Assembly (NCBI RefSeq): GCF_029222965.1
Contig: NZ_JARHUD010000007.1
Span: 142,545 to 206,544, forward strand
Direction: 5' to 3'
Origin: Aquibaculum arenosum
GTDB lineage: Bacteria; Pseudomonadota; Alphaproteobacteria; Kiloniellales; DSM-21159
Length of the DNA stretch: 64,000 nt
This document shows, one piece after another, positions 55,162 through 64,000 of this stretch. The notes under the pieces are model-generated. The model searched no databases. It was not told the origin of the DNA and saw only the letters and a program-made list of their open reading frames with translations. Positions within the stretch are counted from its first letter, which is position 1; the number at the start of each line of letters is the position of its first letter. A program made the position numbers and the translations under genes.

Positions 55162-56015
55162 TGCGATTCTCCTTCGAGTTCTTTCCGGCGCGTACGCCGG
55201 CGGGAGAGCAACAACTGGCCGAGACGGCAAAGAAGCTGGCGCCGCTGCGCCCTGCTTTCGCCTCCATGACTTATGGCGCTGGCGGCTCAGGGCGCGAGTC
55301 CAGCAACAAGGGGCTGCAGCTTCTGCAGGACACGCCCGGCATGGAGCCGGCCGCCCATATCACCGTCGTGGGGCAGCCGAGGGCCGAAGTGGATGCCCAG
55401 TTGCAGAGTTGGCTGGCCGCCGGCGTGAAGCGCTTCGTGGCCCTGCGCGGCGACATGCCCGATATGGCGCGGCCCTATCGCCCGCATCCGGAGGGCTATC
55501 CCGGGGCGGTGGAACTGGTGGCCTCACTGCGGCGCATGGGCGCCGAGGATATCAGCGTGGGCTGCTATCCTGAAGGCCACCCGGAATCGCCGTCCATGGA
55601 AGCGGAACTGGAGCATCTCAAGCGCAAGCTCGATGCCGGTGCCGACCGGGCGGTGAGCCAGTTCTTCTTCAATATCGATGACTTTCTTCGCTTCCGGGAT
55701 CGGGCGGTGCGCGCCGGCATCACGCAGCCCTTGGTCCCGGGTATCGTGCCGGTGCACGACTTCAACAAGGTGAAGAGCTTTGCCGAGCGCTGCGGCGCCA
55801 CGGTGCCGGATTGGGTCGGTGAGCGCTTTGCCGGGCTGGAGGACGATCCGGAAACCCGCGGCCAGGTGGGCGCCGTCATCGCAGCCGATCTCTGCCGCGA
55901 TCTGCGCGCCGAGGGCATCGAAGATTTCCACTTCTACACACTCAACAAGGCGCCGATGACTTTGGCGATCTGTCGACTGCTGGGGATCCGGCCCGATCTG
56001 CAAGAGGCAGCCTGA
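55161..56015 (+). CDS. metF: Methylenetetrahydrofolate reductase
   Basis: The 284-residue flavoenzyme reduces 5,10-methylene- to 5-methyl-tetrahydrofolate, the methyl donor for MetH. Landmarks are FSFEFFPARTPAGE, ASMTYGAGGSGR, AAHITVVGQ, FVALRGDMP, DISVGCYPEGHPES, AVSQFFFNIDDF, PLVPGIVPVHDF and the end FHFYTLNKAPMTLAIC. It is one gene after the regulator and one before the MetH-like genes. Confidence 0.97.
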   Translation: MRFSFEFFPARTPAGEQQLAETAKKLAPLRPAFASMTYGAGGSGRESSNKGLQLLQDTPGMEPAAHITVVGQPRAEVDAQLQSWLAAGVKRFVALRGDMPDMARPYRPHPEGYPGAVELVASLRRMGAEDISVGCYPEGHPESPSMEAELEHLKRKLDAGADRAVSQFFFNIDDFLRFRDRAVRAGITQPLVPGIVPVHDFNKVKSFAERCGATVPDWVGERFAGLEDDPETRGQVGAVIAADLCRDLRAEGIEDFHFYTLNKAPMTLAICRLLGIRPDLQEAA

Positions 56016-56016
56016 C

Positions 56017-56877
56017 ATGCGACGCCTGGAGGAGGCACTGGCGCAGCGCGTGCTGCTGTCGGACGGCGCGGTCAGCCGCCAGCTGCGCAAGCAGCCCATC
56101 GACCCTGAGCGCGATCTCTGGGGGCACGAAGGGCGGCTGGAACTGCTGTGCCTCACCCGGCCGGTTTGGGTTAAGGCGGTGCACGAGGCCTTTCTTCGTG
56201 CGGGCGCCGATGTGGTGCGCAGTCATACGCTCGATGCTTCGCCGCTCTCGTTGGAGGATGCAGGGCTGGCCGACCAGGCCTTCTACCTGAACTTTGCCGC
56301 GGCGCAGGTCGCCTGCGAGGCTGTGGATTCCGTCCCCGGCCGCGGCCGCCGACGCTTCGTGCTGGGGCTGGTACGTGACCAGGGCTGGGACGCTCCGGCA
56401 GGCGAGATCGAGGCTGCCGTGGCGACTCAGGCCGAAGGTTTGATCGCTGGTGGCGCCGACGGGATTGCCTTGGATGTGACACCGGGGACTGGTCGCGCTT
56501 GCCTCTTTCTGCGCGGAGCGGAGAAGGCGCGGCGCCAACTGGGCGCCATGGCACCGCTTTATCTCCAGAGCACGCCCGGCGCTGCCTACTCGAGCCACAC
56601 CCTGGAGCAGGCCGATGGCACGATCATCTATCGCACCGGTTCGCGGGCTCGCGGCGACTGGCTCGCCCGGGCCGTCCAAAGCGAAGGCGCGAACCTGATC
56701 GGGGGTGGCGATACCCCCGAAGACACTGCGGCGCTTGACCGACGCTTGCGCCTGCTCGCCGACGATGGGCTGCGGCCGATCAATGCCGCCGCCCGCGCAG
56801 CAGGTGCCTACAGCGATGAGAGCGTGGTGCCGTCTTCGGCCCTGCGCCTCGATCCCATCATCACGGAGTTACATTGA
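56017..56877 (+). CDS. Homocysteine S-methyltransferase-domain paralogue lacking zinc ligands
   Basis: The 286-residue protein is collinear with the homocysteine-binding domain of Met[52 protein letters not shown], and a C-terminal barrel strand. The three cysteines that bind zinc and activate homocysteine are missing: the GGCCGTTP loop reads GGGDTPED, and no equivalent of the NCALGP cysteine is present. It is therefore unlikely to methylate homocysteine by the known mechanism. It is one base from metF and overlaps metH part 1 by four bases, so it is made with them; it may be a structural or regulatory partner. Confidence 0.8.
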   Translation: MRRLEEALAQRVLLSDGAVSRQLRKQPIDPERDLWGHEGRLELLCLTRPVWVKAVHEAFLRAGADVVRSHTLDASPLSLEDAGLADQAFYLNFAAAQVACEAVDSVPGRGRRRFVLGLVRDQGWDAPAGEIEAAVATQAEGLIAGGADGIALDVTPGTGRACLFLRGAEKARRQLGAMAPLYLQSTPGAAYSSHTLEQADGTIIYRTGSRARGDWLARAVQSEGANLIGGGDTPEDTAALDRRLRLLADDGLRPINAAARAAGAYSDESVVPSSALRLDPIITELH

Positions 56878-57967
56878 ATTTCATGACCGATCGAAAGACC
56901 CGAAGAAAGGCGCTGCACGCAGCTGCCAAGGAACGGATACTTCTGCTCGACACGGCGATGGGCACCGCCATCCAGGGACTTGGCCTGGAAGAGGAGGACT
57001 ATCGTGGTGAGCGATTCAGTGACCACTCGCGGGACTTGAAGGGTGACAACGATCTGCTCGTGCTTACCCGCCCGGAGTTGATCAGCAACATCCACCGCGA
57101 GAACCTCGAGGCGGGTGCCGACATTCTGGAGACCAACACCTTCAACGCCACCGCGATCAGCCAGGCGGAGTACGCCCTGGAATCGGCGGTGGATGATCTG
57201 AACCGTGGGGCGGCGCAGCTGGCGCGTGAGGCCGCTGATGCCATGACGGAGAAAACGCCGGAGAAGCCGCGCTTCGTGGCCGGCGTGATCGGCCCGACGT
57301 CTCGCACGGCTTCGCTCTCCCCGGATGTCGAGGATCCCGGCTTCCGCAACGTGACCTATGATGAGTTGGTCGAGAACTACCGGCAGGCCGCCAAAGGCCT
57401 GATCGAAGGTGGTGCTGACCTGATCCTGGTGGAAACGATCTTCGACACGCTCAACGCGCGGGCGGCGCTTTTCGCGCTGACCGGTCTGTTCGACGAGTTG
57501 GGTGATGCGCTGCCGATCATGATCTCCGGCACGATCACGGATCTCTCCGGCCGTACGCTCTCGGGACAGACACCGGAAGCCTTCTGGCATTCCGTGCGCC
57601 ATGTGGACCCCTTCTCGGTCGGACTGAACTGTGCCCTGGGCCCCAAGGAGCTGCGCCCGCACGTGGCCGAGTTGAGCCGGATCGCCGATACGCTTGTGTC
57701 CGCCCATCCCAACGCCGGCTTGCCGAACCAGTTCGGCGGTTACGATCTGGGACCGGACGAGATGGCCGAGCACATCGCCGACTGGGCCAAGGATGGACTC
57801 CTGAACATCGTGGGCGGCTGCTGCGGCACCACCCCGGAACACTTGAAGGCCATTGCGGCGGCCGTCGAGGGCAAGGCGCCCCGGCGTGTGCCGCAGGTGA
57901 AGCCCTGGATGCGGCTTTCCGGCCTTGAGCCCTTTATTCTGCCCCGTGATGAAGAAGAGGAGGCAGC

Positions 57968-57971
<4 letters not shown>
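56874..57971 (+). CDS. metH: Methionine synthase, homocysteine-binding part (split MetH)
   Basis: The 365-residue protein is the N-terminal module of cobalamin-dependent methionine synthase: [65 protein letters not shown], and the zinc cysteines in [14 protein letters not shown] and [12 protein letters not shown]. The best ribosome site (GGAG) is spaced for the TTG at 56874, which overlaps the previous stop; an ATG at 56883 is the alternative. It overlaps the second metH gene by four bases (ATGA). Confidence 0.93.
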
Positions 57972-60631
<2,660 letters not shown>

Positions 60632-60637
60632 CCGGGC

Positions 60638-61744
60638 TTATGAGCCCCGGCTGCTGCGTCCGGCTTCGGCCGGGCGCAGCAGATGCAGCGCCAATAGGGT
60701 CAGGCCGAGGAGGATCAGCGCCCCGGCCTGATGCAGGGCGCCCAGGCTAACAGGCACCACCAGCAGCAGGGTGGTGACGCCCAAGAGGAACTGGACCGCC
60801 GCCATCCCGGCGATGGCAGCTATCGCCCTGGCCGCCGCGGCGGGGAGAGTCTGACGGCGTGCATAGGCCCAAAATACTACCGCGCCAATGAGCGTCAGTG
60901 TCGCCAGCAGGCGGTGGTTAAACTGCACCGCCGCGTGGTTCTCGAACAGGTTGGCTATCCAGGGCTGGAGCATGCCATAGCCGCCGGGAATCACCCGTCC
61001 ATCCATCAGGGGGAAGGTGTTGTAGGTGAAGCCGGCCCGCAGCCCGGCAACAAAACCGCCGGAGACCAGGGTGATGCAGATCAACACCAGCAATGCCACC
61101 AACCAGCGCCGCAGGCTTCGGGTTTCCGGCGCGCTGCGCGTTGGTGCGGGTGCCAGCAAGCGGAACGTCAGCCAGAGCATGTAGGCGTAGATGAAGACCG
61201 CCAGTCCCAGGTGCAGGACGAGGCGGTACTGGCTCACCTCGGTACGATCGGCAAAGCCGCTCGTCACCATGAACCACCCCATGAAGCCTTGAAGCCCTCC
61301 AAGCGCCAGCAGCATGATCGCGTGGGGTTTGATCCAGGCAGGAAGGCGTCCACGCAGCCAGAACCAGACCAGCGGGACGAAGAACACAAGACCGATCAGC
61401 CGACCCCAGAGGCGGTGGATCCATTCCCACCAGAAGATGGTCTGGAATTCTTCCAGGGTCATTCCCTGGTTCAGCAACTGGTACTGCGGGATTGTGCGGT
61501 AGAGGTCAAAGACCCTCTGCCACTCCGCCTGGGACATCGGGGGCAGGGTGCCGGTGATCGGCGCCCATTCCATGATTGAGAGACCTGATTCCGTCAGGCG
61601 CGTAATGGCGCCGATGACAGCCATGGCAAAGACCATGGCGGCAGAAAAGCCGAGCCACAGCGCCACGGCGCGTGGCTGGCTACGCGCATCGACGCCAGAC
61701 CGAAGGGTGGCGTCGATGGACGAAGTGTGACCTGAGGTGGACAT
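60638..61744 (-). CDS. ctaA: Heme A synthase (COX15/CtaA)
   Basis: The 368-residue inner membrane protein has eight hydrophobic helices and the heme-ligand and substrate contexts of alphaproteobacterial COX15: GAITRLTESGLSIMEW, FQTIFWWEWIHRLWGR (first heme histidine), LALGGLQGFMGWFMVTSG, RLVLHLGLA, AGLRAGFTYNTFPLMDG and VQFNHRLLATL. It oxidises the methyl of heme O to make heme A for cytochrome oxidase. It is convergent with metH, with six bases between the stops. Confidence 0.96.
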   Translation of the reverse strand: MSTSGHTSSIDATLRSGVDARSQPRAVALWLGFSAAMVFAMAVIGAITRLTESGLSIMEWAPITGTLPPMSQAEWQRVFDLYRTIPQYQLLNQGMTLEEFQTIFWWEWIHRLWGRLIGLVFFVPLVWFWLRGRLPAWIKPHAIMLLALGGLQGFMGWFMVTSGFADRTEVSQYRLVLHLGLAVFIYAYMLWLTFRLLAPAPTRSAPETRSLRRWLVALLVLICITLVSGGFVAGLRAGFTYNTFPLMDGRVIPGGYGMLQPWIANLFENHAAVQFNHRLLATLTLIGAVVFWAYARRQTLPAAAARAIAAIAGMAAVQFLLGVTTLLLVVPVSLGALHQAGALILLGLTLLALHLLRPAEAGRSSRGS

Positions 61745-61848
61745 GCGCGGCAGTCTAGCCGCGCTTTGCGGCAGGGCAAGCAGGCCACGGGGGCACCGGC
61801 GCGGCGGAATGCCGCGGCCGGGTCAGGTCACTGGAGGGCGCGCCGGTC

Positions 61849-62112
61849 TCAGTGCAGGGAAAGCATGCAATCGGCCCGGCGCAACTCGCTCTGTCCGATC
61901 AGCTTCTGGCTGTCCACCTTGACGCTGTGCAGCTTGCCGTCGAGATTCCGGCTCCAGAAGTCCAGGAATCGCCGCAACTGCGGAAACTCCGGTGAAATGT
62001 CGTAATCCTGCCAGACGTAGCTCTGCAGCAGATGCGGGTGATCGGGCATGTGATATAGGATCTCGGCCGTGGTCAGCCGATAGTCTTTCAACTGAAGCGC
62101 CAGTGCGGACAT
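61849..62112 (-). CDS. usg: Usg-family protein
   Basis: The 87-residue protein with LQLKDYRLTTAEILYHMPDH, LQSYVWQDYDISPEFPQL and LRRFLDFWSRNLDG matches the Usg family (PF06233) found in alphaproteobacteria. Its function is not established. GGGAGG 6 bases before the ATG at 62112 fixes the start; an in-frame ATG at 62145 is less likely. The 135-base region upstream is AT-rich and probably holds its promoter. Confidence 0.85.
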   Translation of the reverse strand: MSALALQLKDYRLTTAEILYHMPDHPHLLQSYVWQDYDISPEFPQLRRFLDFWSRNLDGKLHSVKVDSQKLIGQSELRRADCMLSLH

Positions 62113-62247
62113 CCGGAACCTCCCTGAGTGTCGAGCCGTCATCAACGCACAGGAATCTTGCCCGGTCTAGAAAGAGGCTGGCAACAGAAAAATTAGAAAT
62201 AACAAAGGATTAGCAGCCGTCTGCCAGAGTGGCTGCCAGGGGCGCCG

Positions 62248-62652
62248 TCAGGCAGTGCGGAAGCGTGCGCCCGCGCCGCGCTCGATGGCCGCCGCTTCCA
62301 GCCGGCCAACGCCGATGTGATGGCGCAGCATCTCCAGCAGTCGCAGTTCCTCCTGGGTCGCTGTGCCGTCGGCCGCCACGACGTCACAGGCCAAGGCATA
62401 GGCGGTTTCCCGCAGGCTTTCCGGCAGCGCTTCGTCGATTGCATCCAGGGCGGTGTCGATGCCGTCCGGATCCTGCAGCAGTTCGACACAGGCCTGCGTT
62501 GTCGGGCTCAAGCGGTCGAACTCGAACTCCTGAAACACCGGCAGGAGTCGGATCATCTCGCTCATCATGCGGATTTCACGGTCGTTCATTTCCTGGTCCG
62601 CCACTGAGGCGAGGACCATGGTGTAGATGAGGGCACCGTGCGTATCGAGCAT
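62248..62652 (-). CDS. TerB-like (tellurite resistance TerB) family protein
   Basis: From the ATG at 62650-62652 the product is 134 residues, all helical by appearance. It has ALIYTMVLASVADQEMNDREIRMM in the first part and ACDVVAADGTATQEELRLLEML in the second, the two acidic metal-site helices typical of TerB domains. Its role is unknown; stand-alone TerB proteins are common and need not relate to tellurite. A GCAGCC/GGCTGC hairpin downstream (62213-62236) with a T-rich tail on the minus strand may be its terminator. Confidence 0.8.
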   Translation of the reverse strand: MLDTHGALIYTMVLASVADQEMNDREIRMMSEMIRLLPVFQEFEFDRLSPTTQACVELLQDPDGIDTALDAIDEALPESLRETAYALACDVVAADGTATQEELRLLEMLRHHIGVGRLEAAAIERGAGARFRTA

Positions 62653-62766
62653 GAGGCGGGATCCGTTAGATGGTGAAGGGACGGGCAGCAAAACGCTCCC
62701 GGCCGCGGTTCGTCAAGGAAAAGTGCGCAACCTTATCTGGGCCTTTTCGGGACCCAGCGCGGTGGA

Positions 62767-62803
62767 GCCGGCGGCCCCCGAAAAAGACTGGGGAGCCGCC
62801 GGC
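62767..62803 (-). terminator. Strong GC hairpin after the Ig-like repeat gene
   Basis: GCCGGCGGCTCCCC pairs with GGGGGCCGCCGGC (13 base pairs) around a loop containing TTTTT. It begins 5 bases past the stop of the leftward repeat-protein gene. There is no T run after the stem, so it may be a weak terminator or a 3'-end stabiliser. Confidence 0.45.
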
Positions 62804-62807
62804 AGGC

Positions 62808-64000
62808 CTACTGCACCTGAATGATGGCGCGGCTCAGCACCTTGCGTTCGGAAATGTCCAGCAAGCGGAATTCGTAGGTACCGGAGGCATCAGGCAGCGT
62901 GAAGGTCAGTTCCTCCCCGCTTGCCGATTGCATCTCGATCCAGGTGAAATCCGCTTGATCGGCTTGAGCCAAGGCGATGCGACGGTCGTTTCCGTTGTCC
63001 TCGGCCTGCCAGGTCACCGCTATGGACTCTCCGGGTGTGCCCGTCTCGGGTACGCTGAGGGATCCCCCGTCGTCCAGGGCGGCTGTTGCCGAAACCACCT
63101 CAAGGTCGTGGCGGGCGAGCACGCGACGACCTTCGTCCAGGACGTAGCGGAGCTGATAAAAGCCCATTGTCTCCGGGGCGGTCAGATCAGCCTCTTGAGC
63201 ATCGCGCACACGGACGTAGGTCTCGTAGTCGCCGTCGTCCGAGCCGAGAGGCGCGATGGAGACGTAGTCGCGTGGGCTCGGCGCGCTGCCGGTCCAGGCC
63301 ACCCGGAACTGATCGCCGGCGCGCACGGTGTCCGGTCCCGACAGTTCCATGCCTGCTTCGACCACCTCGACTTCCGCCGATGCCAGGGTCTTTCCTCCCT
63401 CGTTCAAAATGTAACGCACCTCGTAGAGGCCGGGAGTGGCCGGCGCGGTCACGGAACCCTGCGTGTTGTCGCGCGTCCTCGTGTAGTTGCCATACTCGCC
63501 CTCACCAGTGCCCATGGGGACGATGGTCACATAGTCCTGTGGATGAATGGGGTTGGTCCAGCTGACCTGAAAGCTTGCGCCAGTCACAACCTGCGCGGGC
63601 GCCGAAACCGTGACTTCAGCCTCGACGATCTCGATCGCTGCAGAAGCCAGCGTTTTCCTGCCCTCGTTCAGAATGTAGCGGACCTCATAAAGCCCGGGCT
63701 GAGCCGGGGCTTGCAGCGAGCCTTCTGTGTTGTCCCGCGTGCGGATGTAGGCACCGCTCTCGCCTTCCTCGGCGCCCATGGGGACGATGGTCACGTAGTC
63801 CTGCGGATGGATGGAGTTTGACCAGCTGACCTGGAAGGCGGCGCCAACGGTTGCCTGCTCAGGCGCCGAAACCGAAGCTTCAGCCTCGACGATCTCGATC
63901 GCTGCAGAAGCCAGCGTTTTCCTGCCCTCGTTCAGAATGTAGCGGACCTCATAAAGCCCGGGCTGAGCCGGGGCTTGCAGCGAGCCTTCTGTGTTGTCCC
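62808..64000 (-). CDS. Ig-like tandem-module protein (partial, 5' end missing)
   Basis: The frame runs leftward from beyond base 64000 to a stop at 62808, giving at least 397 residues. It is built of 88-89-residue modules, each with a strand pattern VEAxVxxSAPxxxxxGxxFxVxWT, then HPQDYVTIVPMG, then a YxxRDNTxGS turn, then PGLYEVRYILNEGxKTLASA. Three to four modules are visible, the last ones more diverged, and a C-terminal domain ends EFRLLDISERKVLSRAIIQVQ. Such modules look like Ig/CARDB-type surface or periplasmic folds; similar repeats occur at the C-terminus of VWA-domain proteins in alphaproteobacteria, but the N-terminus is not visible. Internal GTG/ATG at 63794 is not the start. Confidence 0.8.
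   Translation of the reverse strand, partial: DNTEGSLQAPAQPGLYEVRYILNEGRKTLASAAIEIVEAEASVSAPEQATVGAAFQVSWSNSIHPQDYVTIVPMGAEEGESGAYIRTRDNTEGSLQAPAQPGLYEVRYILNEGRKTLASAAIEIVEAEVTVSAPAQVVTGASFQVSWTNPIHPQDYVTIVPMGTGEGEYGNYTRTRDNTQGSVTAPATPGLYEVRYILNEGGKTLASAEVEVVEAGMELSGPDTVRAGDQFRVAWTGSAPSPRDYVSIAPLGSDDGDYETYVRVRDAQEADLTAPETMGFYQLRYVLDEGRRVLARHDLEVVSATAALDDGGSLSVPETGTPGESIAVTWQAEDNGNDRRIALAQADQADFTWIEMQSASGEELTFTLPDASGTYEFRLLDISERKVLSRAIIQVQ
63615..64000. repeat. 264-base direct repeats within the Ig-like gene
   Basis: Bases 63615-63736 and 63879-64000 (122 bases, to the window edge) are identical, 264 bases (88 codons) apart. A third, more diverged copy lies another 264 bases to the left (CTCGTTC at 63399, 63663). 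Identity at the DNA level, including wobble positions, points to recent duplication or gene conversion of modules. Confidence 0.92.

Noticed and set aside
61745..61767. GCGCGGC/GCCGCGC hairpin with TTT upstream of ctaA
   Set aside because: No rightward gene ends there, and it lies at the start side of ctaA; most likely chance in GC-rich DNA.

Overview
The window is chromosomal DNA from a GC-rich Gram-negative bacterium, most likely an alphaproteobacterium of the Rhodospirillales type. This is inferred from gene content, not from a database match. The supporting markers are a methionine synthase split into two genes, an Usg-family protein, an NDUFS4-like complex I subunit, a DUF952 protein, a trpGDC-moaC-moeA block, tpiA-secG-pyrG-kdsA, mdh-sucCD-sucAB, a cysteine-poor L31 protein and KDO (LPS) synthesis. 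Genes are tightly packed, often with ATGA, TGATG or GTGA overlaps. No gene-free gap exceeds about 290 bases. No CRISPR array, insertion sequence, integrase or phage gene was seen.

Layout. 1-5850: a partial sterol-desaturase-type gene, a zincin-like metallopeptidase, phhB, an MFS transporter, pyrD, a DUF952 gene, a class IV aminotransferase and a dapF homologue whose second catalytic cysteine is a serine. 5870-15950 is read leftward and looks like one long unit ending in a strong terminator: trpG-trpD-trpC-moaC-moeA, a TAXI-type binding protein, then coxG-coxS-coxL-coxM encoding a form II (AYRGAGR) molybdenum hydroxylase. 16130-23020: a polysaccharide-deacetylase-family gene, then a leftward unit ppiD-trpE-amidoligase-glutamine amidotransferase-TVP38. 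This set separates trpE from trpGDC. 23215-27590: tpiA, secG, pyrG, kdsA and a small lipoprotein, closed by a terminator.

27600-34090: a membrane-bound formate dehydrogenase operon (alpha, beta, gamma plus an unlisted 50-residue membrane protein), with a divergent Rieske oxygenase gene. 34150-37580: two tRNA genes (Pro, Arg) around an NDUFS4-like gene, then a small accessory patch with a MazE/PemK toxin-antitoxin pair, an AadA-like nucleotidyltransferase, a 93-base palindromic repeat and an orphan NusG/RfaH paralogue, ending at rpmE. 37738-47856: an ABC exporter and the TCA block mdh-sucC-sucD-sucA-sucB. 47853-52420: a degenerate acyl-CoA-ligase-like protein, an SDR dehydrogenase and a complete DctPQM TRAP transporter with a terminator between the binding-protein and membrane genes.

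52436-60631: flavin reductase-ribF facing left, and facing right a methionine-cycle operon: ArsR-methyltransferase fusion, metF, a homocysteine-methyltransferase paralogue without zinc ligands, and the two-gene MetH. A perfect 18-base palindrome lies just upstream of the regulator. 60638-64000: heme A synthase, usg, a TerB-like gene and a partial gene for a protein made of repeated 88-residue Ig-like modules.

How parts connect: moaC and moeA supply molybdenum cofactor steps, and both the Cox-type hydroxylase and formate dehydrogenase need that cofactor. RibF and the flavin reductase, the TCA genes, and the split MetH with MetF form coherent metabolic blocks. The parts least explained by known biology are the amidoligase/amidotransferase pair inserted in the trp genes, the form II Cox cluster with its orphan binding protein, the zinc-less MetH paralogue and the 50-residue formate dehydrogenase partner.
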